From assembly GCF_900102035.1 (NCBI RefSeq), contig NZ_LT629689.1, positions 1,302,001 to 1,366,000 of the forward strand: DNA of 64,000 bases, written 5' to 3'. Origin of the DNA: Pseudomonas extremaustralis (GTDB taxonomy: Bacteria; Pseudomonadota; Gammaproteobacteria; Pseudomonadales; Pseudomonadaceae). Shown piece by piece: positions 29,742 through 39,200 of this stretch. The position numbers were made by a program, and so were the translations under genes. How positions within the stretch are numbered: position 1 is the stretch's first letter; each line of letters opens with the position of its first letter. The notes under the pieces were generated by a model. The model was not told where the DNA came from. It ran no database searches and saw nothing but the letters and a program-made list of their open reading frames with translations.

Positions 29742-32294
29742 CTAGCCCAGCAGGTCGTCGAAGGCATCGCTGTCCAGTGGCCGGCTGAGAAAGAAACCCT
29801 GGCCCTCGCCGCAGGCGACCGACTTGAGCATGGCCAGCTGTTCGGCGGTTTCGATGCCTTCGGCGGTCACCGTCAGCGCCAGGGCATGGCCCAGGCCGAC
29901 AATGGCCTGGATGATGGTCTTGTCATCCTCGCTTTCTTCCAGGCGGCTCAGGAAGCTGCGGTCGATCTTCAACCCATCGAAGGGGAATGCGCGCAGATAG
30001 CTCAGGGAGGAATAACCGGTACCGAAATCATCCATGGCGATACGGATACCCAGGTCTTTGAGCGTGTGCATGATGTCGAGCGCGCTGGCGGTGTCTTCGA
30101 GCATCACGCTCTCGGTGATTTCCAGTTCCAGCCGCGCCGGGTCGATGCCCGAGGCCTGCAGCGCGTGTTGCACGCGGGCCAACAGGTCGCCGCGCTTGAA
30201 CTCGCTGGGCGACAGGTTCACCGACACAAACAACGCGGCCGGCCAGCGGGCGGCGAAGGTGCAGGCGTTTGTGAGCACCCAGTCGCTCAGCGCCAGGATC
30301 AGCCCGGACTCCTCGGCAATCGGGATGAACGTGTCCGGTGAAATCAGGCCGCGCACCGGGTGTTGCCAGCGCACCAGCGCTTCGGCGCCGACCATCTGGC
30401 CATCGGCGATGCGGTAGCGCGGTTGGAAGTACAGGCGCAATTCCCCATGCTTGATCCCATACCGCAGGTCGCTTTCCAGACGGCGGCGCTCGATGATCCG
30501 CGTATTCATTTCGCCGGAATAAAAACGCCAGGTGTTGCGCCCGGCTGCCTTGGCTTCGTACAGCGCGATGTCGGCGTAGCGCAGCAGTTCGGCGGCCTCG
30601 CAGGCATCGTTGGGCGCCAGTGCAATGCCAATGCTGGCGCTGACAAACACTTCCTGGTCGTCGATTCTGATCGCGTGTTCGATGGAGTCGATCAGGCGTT
30701 TGCACAGCGCCTCGACGTCGTCCTGGGTACCGGCATCGTTGATGATCAGCACAAACTCATCGCCGCCGACACGGGCCACCAGATCACCGTGGCGCACGCA
30801 GTCGGCCAGGCGGTTCGACACTTCATTGAGGACCCGATCGCCCGCCGCGTGGCCGAGCAGATCGTTCACCGGCTTGAACCGGTCCAGGTCCAGGGTCAGC
30901 ATCACCAAGGGGTGTTCCATCGTCGGCGATGCCTTGAGTTTGCCGTCCAGAAAGGCCTGCAAACGGGTGCGATTGGCCAGCCCGGTCAGGGCGTCGTGCT
31001 GGGACAAAAATTCGATGCGCCGACGGGCCTCGACTTCTTCGGTGACATCGGTGGCCGTGCCGCGAAATCCGCCACAGGGCATTTCCCGCGCGGAGAGACG
31101 CGTGGTGCGTTCCTGGCCCTGGGCGTCGATATAGCGACACTGGATGCTGGCATCCGGGCGCCGCCCCGGTGTGCTCAGCCACTGTGAAAGCAGGCCGGCG
31201 TCGGTGTCCAGCAGGTCGCTCATCGCGGCACCGAGCCAGGTCTGCCGGGCCAGGCCGGTGACGTTTTCGAAACGCTCGGACAAATAGATAAAGCGCCAAC
31301 CGGCGTCGATTTCCCAGACCCAGTCCGAACTGGCTTCCACCACATCGCGAAAGCGCGCTTCGCTGGTGGCCAGGGCGTCCTGGCTGTTTTGCAACGAGGT
31401 ATGGGTGGTGTCGAGCGCAAGGGCGTCGGCGCTGGTTCGACGCAGAATCAGCCCGGCCATCAGGTACACCAGTAACGCGGCCAGGCCCAGCAGGGGCAGG
31501 CCGACACCCATCAGCCGCAGGCCCGGCCGTTCGGGCAGCCAGCGCAGGCTACCGGCTGCACCGTTGTCGCCCAGCGTGAACAACCGGGTCGTGCGGATTT
31601 CGTCGGGCGTGGCGATATGCAGGTGACTCACGCCGAAGTCGTTACCGAGTTCGCTGAGCTTTTCGCTGTCAAGCATCTCAATGAAGAACAACACCGACGC
31701 CGGCCGGCCATCGTTCAAGACGCTCGGGTCGCTGCCGGGGGTTATCGCCGCCGCCGCCACCAGCGTGGGAACGCCGCCCACGTTGATAAAGGTGGTGACC
31801 GGCGTTTCGCTCTCGGCACCGGCGCGTGCCTGTGCCAGCAGCGAGTCGATGGGCTGACCGAGCCAGTCGGTGAGTTCGGTCGGCTGCAGCTTGCCGTCAA
31901 TCACTGCATAGACCGTACGATCGAGGTCGTTGACCACGAACAGGCCCTGAAAGCCAAAATCCTTGACCAAGCTCGGCCCCAGGTTTTTACGCCCATAGGC
32001 CCAATCCGTATCGACCTTGATGTGCAGGTGTTTGTAGGCGTCGCTCCAGAACGCGTAATCCTTGAGGGTCTGGCGCAGGGATTTTTCCAGCGATTGCGTG
32101 GCTTTTTGGGTGTAAAACGCGTTTTCCAACTCTTCGTTGCGGTCCAGGTCGTGGGCCAGGTAAACCAGTGAGTAGGCGGCGGCGGCAAAGACGCAGGTGA
32201 GCAGGATCACGCACTGCAACAGCGACGTGCGCGCCAGCGACAGGCTGGAGCGATGGGGGGCAGGGCTGACGGTCGGAGCGAGAGTGTTTGGCAT
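29742..32294 (-). CDS. CHASE4-PAS-GGDEF-EAL cyclic di-GMP enzyme
   Basis: This 850-residue inner-membrane protein has a first helix at about 22-45, a periplasmic CHASE4-like sensor (about 50-255, with KDYAFWSDAYKHL typical of CHASE4), a second helix at 262-284, a PAS domain at about 312-420 (FRDVVEASSDWVWEID), a GGDEF domain with GGDEF at 510-514, and an EAL domain with EAL at 638-640. The inhibitory site RHGD at 501-504 is present. The EAL domain keeps ITESVMLED and DDFGTGYSSLSYL, so both cyclase and phosphodiesterase activity are plausible. Its stop is 18 bases from the convergent AraC gene. Confidence 0.92.
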   Translation of the reverse strand: MPNTLAPTVSPAPHRSSLSLARTSLLQCVILLTCVFAAAAYSLVYLAHDLDRNEELENAFYTQKATQSLEKSLRQTLKDYAFWSDAYKHLHIKVDTDWAYGRKNLGPSLVKDFGFQGLFVVNDLDRTVYAVIDGKLQPTELTDWLGQPIDSLLAQARAGAESETPVTTFINVGGVPTLVAAAAITPGSDPSVLNDGRPASVLFFIEMLDSEKLSELGNDFGVSHLHIATPDEIRTTRLFTLGDNGAAGSLRWLPERPGLRLMGVGLPLLGLAALLVYLMAGLILRRTSADALALDTTHTSLQNSQDALATSEARFRDVVEASSDWVWEIDAGWRFIYLSERFENVTGLARQTWLGAAMSDLLDTDAGLLSQWLSTPGRRPDASIQCRYIDAQGQERTTRLSAREMPCGGFRGTATDVTEEVEARRRIEFLSQHDALTGLANRTRLQAFLDGKLKASPTMEHPLVMLTLDLDRFKPVNDLLGHAAGDRVLNEVSNRLADCVRHGDLVARVGGDEFVLIINDAGTQDDVEALCKRLIDSIEHAIRIDDQEVFVSASIGIALAPNDACEAAELLRYADIALYEAKAAGRNTWRFYSGEMNTRIIERRRLESDLRYGIKHGELRLYFQPRYRIADGQMVGAEALVRWQHPVRGLISPDTFIPIAEESGLILALSDWVLTNACTFAARWPAALFVSVNLSPSEFKRGDLLARVQHALQASGIDPARLELEITESVMLEDTASALDIMHTLKDLGIRIAMDDFGTGYSSLSYLRAFPFDGLKIDRSFLSRLEESEDDKTIIQAIVGLGHALALTVTAEGIETAEQLAMLKSVACGEGQGFFLSRPLDSDAFDDLLG

Positions 32295-32677
32295 GGGTCC
32301 CCGCAGGGCATCGCTGCAAGTCGAGTAGATGCCATGCTATCGGCAGCGATCGGGAAAACTGAGCACCGGGCGAAGGGGTTGTTGTGGGTGACACCGGCGA
32401 TCAATACCGAGACGTTGAAGGCACTGGCCAGCGCGCTTAGCTCAGTTGCTTGGCAAACATCGCCGGCAGTGTCGAGCCGAAATGCCATTATCGGGTTATG
32501 CGCGCATGTCATCCTACAACGTAGCCTGCCTGATGATTTTCCAAGCTGCATAAAACCCCAGAAAAACCGCAATATTTCAGATTGACAGTCGATAGGCAGC
32601 CCGATATAAAAGTCGCAGTTGTACGACGACATATGACGTTACATGTGTCCTACCTAACAAAAATAAAAAGTGATGCC
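32295..32677. other. Divergent regulatory region, c-di-GMP enzyme and MFS carrier
   Basis: These 383 bases hold no recognisable coding frame. An imperfect 18-base palindrome lies at 32629-32646, close before the MFS start. The right half is noticeably more AT-rich than the flanking genes, as expected for a promoter, but no -35/-10 pair was assigned. Confidence 0.45.
32629..32646. promoter_or_regulatory. Candidate operator upstream of the sugar-acid carrier
   Basis: ACATATGACGTTACATGT matches its own reverse complement at 14 of 18 positions, centred on ACGT, and ends 31 bases before the MFS start. A partly overlapping TTGTACGACGACA (32619-32631) resembles GntR-family half-sites. No regulator gene is adjacent. 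Confidence 0.3.
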
Positions 32678-34081
32678 ATGAATCTGAACGAGCCCATCCG
32701 TGCCCATCGTGTTGGCCAGGCGGTCGGCAACTACCGCTGGACCATCTGCGCGATGCTGTTTTTCGCCACCACCGTCAACTACCTCGATCGCCAGGTGCTC
32801 AGCCTGCTGGCGCCGCAGTTGTCGACACAATTCGGCTGGAGCAACAGCGATTACGCCAACATCGCGGCGGTGTTCCAGTTTGTGTATGCGATTTCCATGC
32901 TGTTCGCCGGGCGCTTTGTCGACCGGATCGGCACCAAGGCCGCCTACGTGGTAGCGATCGCCATCTGGTCCACCGGCGCCATCATGCATGCGTTTGCGGT
33001 GCCGATGGGTGAGGGCATCGCGGCGGTCAGCGGGGCCATCGGGCTGGCGGTAATCCCCGTGTCCATCGCAGGCTTCATGCTGTCCCGCGCGGTGCTGGCG
33101 ATTGGCGAGGCGGGTAACTTCCCGATTGCGATCAAGGCTACTGCGGAGTATTTCCCCAAGAAAGAACGCTCCCTGGCCACCGGCATCTTCAACTCCGGGG
33201 CCAACGTGGGGGCGATCCTGGCGCCGATCTGCGTACCGTTGATCGCCGGTCTGTGGGGCTGGGAGGCGGCCTTCATGGTGATCGGTATGCTCGGCTTCGT
33301 GTGGGTGGCGGTGTGGGCGGCGCTGTATGAAAAACCCGAGCAGCAGAAACGCCTGTCGGCCGACGAGCTGGCCTATATCCGCAGCGACCAGACGGTGCAG
33401 CCATTCGCGCCAGTGCCGGCGGGCGCGGTTGACAAGAAAGTCTCGTGGTTCAAGTTGCTCACCTACCGCCAGACCTGGGCGTTTGCCTTCGGCAAGTTCA
33501 TGACCGATGGGGTGTGGTGGTTCTTCCTGTTCTGGCTGCCCACTTACCTGTCGGCGCAATACGGCATGAAAGGCGCCGATATCGTGATGCCGCTGGCGGT
33601 GCTGTACAGCATGACCATGGTCGGCAGCATCGGCGGCGGCTGGTTCCCCAGCTACTTCATGGCGCGCGGCGATGCTCCGTATGACGGGCGCATGAAAGCC
33701 ATGCTGGTGATCGCCCTGTTCCCGCTGGTGGTGCTATTGGCGCAACCGCTGGGCTATATCGGTTTCTGGGTGCCGGTGCTGCTGATCGGCGTGGGCGCCT
33801 CGGCGCATCAGGCGTGGTCGTGCAATATCTTCACCACGGTGTCCGACATGTTCCCGCAGAAAACCGTGGCCTCGGTGGTCGGTATCGGTGGCATGGCCGG
33901 CGGCCTCGGTGGTGTGGTGATGACCAAGATCGGCGGTTGGGTGTTCGATTACTACAAGTCCGTCAACGACATCCACACCGGTTACATGATCATGTTCGCG
34001 ATCTGTGCCCTGGCCTACCTGGTGGCCTGGAGCGTGATGAAGACGCTGGTGCCGCGCCACAAGGAAATCACTGATCTGTAA
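32678..34081 (+). CDS. MFS transporter, hexuronate/aldonate (ExuT-like) type
   Basis: This 467-residue, 12-helix carrier belongs to the anion:cation symporter branch of the MFS. The segment FFATTVNYLDRQVLSLLAPQL is the characteristic start of ExuT/GudP/DgoT-type carriers, and AIGEAGNFPIAIKATAEYFPKKERS and the Asn-rich GIFNSGANVGAILAP follow as expected. It probably imports a hexuronate or aldonate with protons. The start is ATG 32678 (MNLNEPIRAHR). No catabolic genes lie beside it and it ends at a terminator shared with the convergent MarR-GNAT gene. Confidence 0.87.
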   Translation: MNLNEPIRAHRVGQAVGNYRWTICAMLFFATTVNYLDRQVLSLLAPQLSTQFGWSNSDYANIAAVFQFVYAISMLFAGRFVDRIGTKAAYVVAIAIWSTGAIMHAFAVPMGEGIAAVSGAIGLAVIPVSIAGFMLSRAVLAIGEAGNFPIAIKATAEYFPKKERSLATGIFNSGANVGAILAPICVPLIAGLWGWEAAFMVIGMLGFVWVAVWAALYEKPEQQKRLSADELAYIRSDQTVQPFAPVPAGAVDKKVSWFKLLTYRQTWAFAFGKFMTDGVWWFFLFWLPTYLSAQYGMKGADIVMPLAVLYSMTMVGSIGGGWFPSYFMARGDAPYDGRMKAMLVIALFPLVVLLAQPLGYIGFWVPVLLIGVGASAHQAWSCNIFTTVSDMFPQKTVASVVGIGGMAGGLGGVVMTKIGGWVFDYYKSVNDIHTGYMIMFAICALAYLVAWSVMKTLVPRHKEITDL

Positions 34082-34088
34082 ACGGCAC

Positions 34089-34117
34089 GGGGCTTGGAGC
34101 GTCCAAGCCCTGTTTCC
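34089..34117. terminator. Terminator between the MFS gene and the MarR-GNAT gene
   Basis: GGGCTTGGA (34090-34098) pairs perfectly with TCCAAGCCC (34102-34110) around a three-base loop, followed by TGTTTCC. It lies between two convergent genes and may serve both. Confidence 0.7.
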
Positions 34118-35037
34118 TACAGATCTCGGGCCCAGGTCTCGCTGACCAGTTCCTTGCCGAAACTGACGGTGGGCTCGGCTTCAATCAAGGCGAAACCGGC
34201 CTTCTGGTAGAGCTTGCGCGCATCGGTCAACGCGCTCATGGTCCACAGCATCATGCGTTTGTAGCCGGCATGGCGGGCAAAGCGCAGGCATTCGTCCACC
34301 AGGCGCTGACCGATCCCCAGGCCCCTGGCGCTGGCGTCGACATACAGCAAGCGCAGCTTGGCGGTGCGCTCGTCATGGCGCACGACAAACACTGAGCCCA
34401 CCACTTCGCCATCCTTTTCGGCGATCCAGCAGCGTTCGCGCGTTGGGTCGAATTCACGCAGGTACTTGGCAACGATCTCCGCCACCAACGCCTCGAACTC
34501 CCAATTCCACTGGTATTCACGCGCATACAGCGCCGCTTGTTGCTGCACCACCAAGCCCATGTCCCCCGGTTGCGGATCACGCAGCAGGTAACTGGGCGCA
34601 GTGCCTTGCAGAAGGGCCTGGATGCGTTTCATCGCTTCGGTGAGCTGGCGCTGCTGGGGTTCGGGCAGGCTTTCGAGCAGGGCGATGACTTCATCCTGGG
34701 TTCGCTGCTCCAGCGGTGCGAGCACGGCGCGGCCATGGTCGCTGAGGTGCAACTGCACGGCCCGCGCATCGGTGGCGCTGCGGACTTTCTGGATCAGCGC
34801 GTTTTTTTCCAGTCCCGCGGTCAGTCGGCTCAGGTAGCCGGGGTCCAGGCTGAGCATCTGGCACAGGTCGGCGCTGGTCAGGTCGCCTCGCGAAGACAGC
34901 TCATACATCACGCGGATTTCGGTCAGGGAGTAGTCGCTTTGCAGCAGGTGTTCCTGCAGCACACCGATCTGGTGGGTGTAGAAACGGTTGAACCCGCGCA
35001 CGATGCCAGCGCGTTCGACAAGCAGGGGGGTGGACAT
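34117..35037 (-). CDS. MarR-type regulator fused to a GNAT acetyltransferase
   Basis: This 306-residue protein has a MarR winged-helix domain at about residues 5-140 (LTEIRVMYELSSRGDLTSADLCQMLSLDPG split over helices, with SATDARAVQLHLSDHG forming the wing) and a GNAT domain at about 150-306 with the acetyl-CoA loop ARGLGIGQRLVDECL. Such fusions are known and presumably acetylate a small metabolite while sensing it. I start at MSTPLLVERAG (ATG 35037). A perfect palindrome made of two operator-like repeats lies 15 bases upstream of this start, which points to autoregulation. Confidence 0.9.
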   Translation of the reverse strand: MSTPLLVERAGIVRGFNRFYTHQIGVLQEHLLQSDYSLTEIRVMYELSSRGDLTSADLCQMLSLDPGYLSRLTAGLEKNALIQKVRSATDARAVQLHLSDHGRAVLAPLEQRTQDEVIALLESLPEPQQRQLTEAMKRIQALLQGTAPSYLLRDPQPGDMGLVVQQQAALYAREYQWNWEFEALVAEIVAKYLREFDPTRERCWIAEKDGEVVGSVFVVRHDERTAKLRLLYVDASARGLGIGQRLVDECLRFARHAGYKRMMLWTMSALTDARKLYQKAGFALIEAEPTVSFGKELVSETWARDL

Positions 35038-35052
35038 GGCGGATGCTCGAAT

Positions 35053-35090
35053 GGTTGCCTGAGGCAACAATATTGTTGCCTCAGGCAACC
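35053..35090. promoter_or_regulatory. Tandem MarR operators forming a 38-bp perfect palindrome
   Basis: Two 15-base palindromes, GTTGCCTGAGGCAAC (35054-35068) and GTTGCCTCAGGCAAC (35075-35089), have centres 21 bases apart, two helical turns, and are joined by AATATT. The whole 35053-35090 is its own reverse complement. Such TTGCCT-N-AGGCAA sites fit dimeric MarR proteins, and the adjacent leftward gene encodes one. Confidence 0.8.
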
Positions 35091-35238
35091 AAGTCAACCG
35101 CTTTCCCCTGCATTCAGGGGGCAACCGCCGGACGGTATGGGCCGATTCATCGGTGCCAGGGGCGATTTTCGATTCGCTCGCAGCGACACGCACCTATGCT
35201 CGTATAATCGCGACGTCCGCCCACTACCAGGCCTTCCC

Positions 35239-36267
35239 ATGACCCACCCTCGCATCGGCTTCGCCTGTCAGTACAAGCATCCCGAACGCCTGTTGTCCGC
35301 CAGCGCCCAGAAGCTGATCGAAGGCCCGCTCAACCCTCGCACCACCACCTTGCGCTGGATGGACAGCGTCGAGCCCAGCGTGGCGCGGGACAAGCTGGTG
35401 GAGGTGGTCACTCACAACCTGGCGGCGCAGTTGCGCCTGCTGGCGTATGTCGCCGGGCTGCCGCCGATGTTGCGCATGCTGCGCTTGAGCAGCGACCTGC
35501 TGCCGTTCTACAGCCATCCGAAGGTGGCCGCCGTCTATCGCGACCCGGCGATCGAACGCCAGTTGATCGAAGGTTTCGCCGCGATCGGCGACTTGGCGCG
35601 CGCGTCGGATATTCGCCTGTCGTTCCATCCCGGCCAGTATTGCGTGCTCGGCTCGGAAAACCCCGGCGTGGTGGAAAACAGCCTCGCCGAATTCGAGTAC
35701 CACGCCGACATGATCCGCATGATGGGCTACGGCCAGCGCTTCCAGGACCTCAAGTGCAACGTGCACATCGCCGGTCGCCTGGGTGTGGAAGGCACCCGCG
35801 CGGTGTGGTCACGCCTGTCGGAAGTGGCGCGCAACTGCATCACTTTCGAGAACGATGAAAAGACCTATGGCCTCGACCACTGCCTGCAAGTCGCCGACCT
35901 GGCGCCGGTGGTGCTGGACATCCATCACTGCTGGATCAACGAAAACGACTACATCGACCCCGACTCCCCCAGGGTCGCCCGCGTGATCGAAAGCTGGCGC
36001 GGTGTGCGCCCGACAATGCATTACTCCCAGCCTCAGGAAAGCCTGCAGGAACTGGGCTTCGAGGCCGGACAGAAGCTGGAAATGGCGGCGTTGATGCAGG
36101 TGGTCACCAAACGCGACCTGTATGGCCACAGCGCACAAATGTGGAACCGCTGGACCAACGACTACGCCCTGCGGTTTCTCGACCGCTTCGACATCATGCT
36201 GGAAGCCAAGGACAAGAATGTGGCGACGTTGGCGTTTTATGAGCATTTCAAGCGTCGCCAGGCTTGA
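35239..36267 (+). CDS. uvsE: UV damage endonuclease-like protein (UvdE/UvsE family)
   Basis: This 342-residue protein resembles UV damage endonucleases, TIM-barrel metal enzymes that nick DNA 5' to pyrimidine dimers. Family segments are RIGFACQ at the N terminus, DIRLSFHPGQYCVLGSENP (metal-binding His), CITFENDEKTYGL (metal-binding Glu) and LDIHHCWIN (paired His). The ATG at 35239 gives the expected N terminus. A much longer frame from 34537 is antisense to the MarR-GNAT gene and is rejected. It is a single gene, divergent from the MarR-GNAT gene across a 201-base interval. Confidence 0.85.
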   Translation: MTHPRIGFACQYKHPERLLSASAQKLIEGPLNPRTTTLRWMDSVEPSVARDKLVEVVTHNLAAQLRLLAYVAGLPPMLRMLRLSSDLLPFYSHPKVAAVYRDPAIERQLIEGFAAIGDLARASDIRLSFHPGQYCVLGSENPGVVENSLAEFEYHADMIRMMGYGQRFQDLKCNVHIAGRLGVEGTRAVWSRLSEVARNCITFENDEKTYGLDHCLQVADLAPVVLDIHHCWINENDYIDPDSPRVARVIESWRGVRPTMHYSQPQESLQELGFEAGQKLEMAALMQVVTKRDLYGHSAQMWNRWTNDYALRFLDRFDIMLEAKDKNVATLAFYEHFKRRQA

Positions 36268-36292
36268 AGGCCGAAGTTCCTGCCGTATCCCA

Positions 36293-39200
36293 TCAATACA
36301 CATCGCGCAGATAACGCTTCTGCTCGCTCAACTGGCGCCAATATTCCATGGCGCCGTCCACGCCAAGCCCGCCATGGCTTTGCGCGACTTGCCGGAGTGC
36401 CTGGTCGACGTCCTTGGCCATATGGCTGGCATCGCCGCAGATGTATACCTTGGCGCCGTCCTGCAGCCAGCGCCACAGCTCGGCGCCCTGTTCGCGGATG
36501 CGGTCCTGCACATACACCTTCTGCGCCTGGTCGCGGGAAAACGCCAGGCTCAGGTGGGTGAGCAGGCCGTCGCGCTGCATGCCTTGCAGTTCGTCCTGGT
36601 AATAGAAGTCGCTGGCGGCGTGTTGCTCGCCAAAGAACAGCCAGTTGCGCCCTGCATGCCCCAGGGCCCGGCGCTCTTGCAGAAACGCGCGGAACGGCGC
36701 CACGCCGGTGCCGGGGCCGATCATGATCATCGGCAGCGTGCCGTCGGCGGGCGTGCGAAAGTGCTTGGATGGCTGCACGAACACCGGTACTTCGCCTTCG
36801 CCGGCGCGGTCGGCGAGGAAAGTCGACGACACGCCCTTGCGCTTGCCATAGCGCACGGCAGCCACGGTGAGGTGGACTTCGTGCGGGCAGGCCTTGGCGC
36901 TGGAAGCGATGGAGTACAGGCGCGGTTGCAGGCGCTTGAGGGTGCCGAGCAGGTCGTCCGCCGAACACTCGATGGGGTAGGCCTGAAGGATGTCGGCCAG
37001 TTGCCGGCCCCACAGCCAGTCCTGGAGTTCGGCTTTGCGTTCGGGCTCAAGCAACTGCTTGAGCCCCGGATTGGTGCTGCGCTCGGCGATAAACCCCAGG
37101 GTGTCGCTGCTGGGACGGGCGATTTCGAAATGCTGGGTCAATGCCTGTTGCAGTGGCATGTCGCCGAAGGTGTCGATGTTCACCGGGGTATTGGCACCCA
37201 AGCGCAGCAGGTCGAGCAATTCATCGACCAGTTCCGGGCAGTTGCGCGGTCGCACGCCGAGGGCATCGCCGGCCTCGTAGCTGAGCCCCGATTCGGCCAG
37301 GTCGAGGGCGAACTGGCGGGTTTCCTTGTGCTGGCTTTGCGGGTTCAGGTGCCGATTGAGCAGCAGGCGTGACCCATGCAGCTTGGTTTTGCCGGCAGGT
37401 GTGGCGGGCGACGCGGGTGTCATGGGTTTTGCCGGATTGAGGCTGTGCAGGAACTGCGTCAACCAGGCATCGGCGCGTGCTTCGAATTCGGTGTCGCAGT
37501 CGACGCGCTCCAGCAGGCGAGTGGCCCCCAGTTCCAGCAGGCGTTGGTCGAGTCGCTGGCCGTGCCGGCAGAACTGGGCGTAGTTTGGATCGCCCAGGGC
37601 CAGGACGGCAAAGCGCAGCGAGTCCAGGCGCATCTCGGCGCTGCTGAGGCTGTGCCAGAAACCCTCGCCGTTGTCCGGTGGGTCGCCGTCGCCGAAGGTG
37701 CTGCTGATTAACGCCAGGTTTTGCGTGTGGGCCAGTTGGCTGGCGGGGAAGTCCGCCATGGCGCTCAGTTGCACCGCCATGCCCGCTTCGCGCAGGCGCT
37801 GGGCAAAACGCTCGGCCAGGGCTTCGGCGTTGCCGGTTTGCGAGGCCCATAACAGGGTGACGGTCGGCGCGGGCGGGGCGCTGGTCGCCGGGCTGTTGAA
37901 CAAGCCACCGAGCAGACCGTCCAGCCATAACCGTGCGTCCTGGGTCAGCGGCGCATTCGCCGGCATGGTCGGGACACCGATGGCCTGACGCGCGGCGTTC
38001 GCTTGCAGGCCATTGAGGAACCCGGCGAGGTAGGTGCGTTCGCTGTCGCTCAGGGGCGGCGGCGAGAGGTGGCGGATGCCGACGAGGTCGGCGAAGGCGT
38101 TGAGGCGCGACAAGCTGAGGTCCTCTGCTAAGGGGGCAGTGTCGTTGGCCGCAGGGGCGGGCACGTCGAGGAACTGATGGTCGATCAACTCGACGCGGGT
38201 CAGTTCCACGGCGCAGAACTTGAATTCGGGCTGCAGTGAAATCGGGTCGACCGCGTCATGGGTCACGGCGTTGATTGCCAGGTGTTGGCCAAACACATCG
38301 TTCCAGTGAAACGGCGCAAAGCAGTGGCCGGGCTGTACCCGGTCGGTGACCACGGCGGGCAGCACCGCATGGCCGCGCTGCGAGCGGATCTGCACCGCGT
38401 CTTTGTCCTTGATGCCCAGGCTGGCGGCGTCTGCGGGGTGCAGTTCGACGAACGGGCCGGGGTTGAGTTTGTTCAGGGTGGCGACCTTGCCGGTCTTGGT
38501 CAGGGTGTGCCACTGGTGCTGCACGCGGCCGGTATTCAATACGAAGGGAAACGCCGCGTCGGGCATCTCCGCCGGCGGCATATGGGGGCGGAGCAGGAAT
38601 TGGCCTTTGCCGCTTTCGGTGGGGAAGGTGAGTGTGTCGCCCTGGCGGTAGCGGATCGGGTTGCGGTCCGCCGCGTCCGGGGAGGCGCAGGGCCATTGCA
38701 GCGGTTGTTCGCGCAGGCGCGGGTGGCTGGCGCCGCGCAGGTCGTAGCCGGTCTGGGGGTTCCAGGCGCGCTTGAGCTCCTCGAACACCTCGGCGGCGCT
38801 CGTATAACTGAAGGCCTCGGCATAGCCCATGGCGCAGGCGACCCTGGCGATGATCTGCCAGTCGGGCAAGCTCTCGCCGGGCGGTTCGACAGCTTTTTGC
38901 ATCAGGGTCAGGTTGCGTTCGGAGTTGATCATCACGCCTTCGGCCTCGGCCCACAGCGCGCCGGGCAGCAGGATGTCGGCGTAGCGGTTGGTCTCGGTGT
39001 CGAGGAAGGCGTCCTGGGTGATCACCAGTTCGGCGGCTTGCAGGGCGTCGATGACCGTGCGGCGATTAGGCACGCTGGCCACCGGGTTGGTGCAGATGAT
39101 CCAACAGGCTTTGATCTGCCCGGCGGCCATCTGCTCGAACATCGCCACGGTGCCGCCGCCGGCCTGGCGCGGCAGGCTGTCGCCGGGGATTTGCCAGAGG

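Noticed and set aside
34537..35238. N-terminal extension of the UvsE-like protein
   Set aside because: This 234-codon extension is antisense to the MarR-GNAT gene and crosses the 38-bp operator; the family N terminus starts at 35239.
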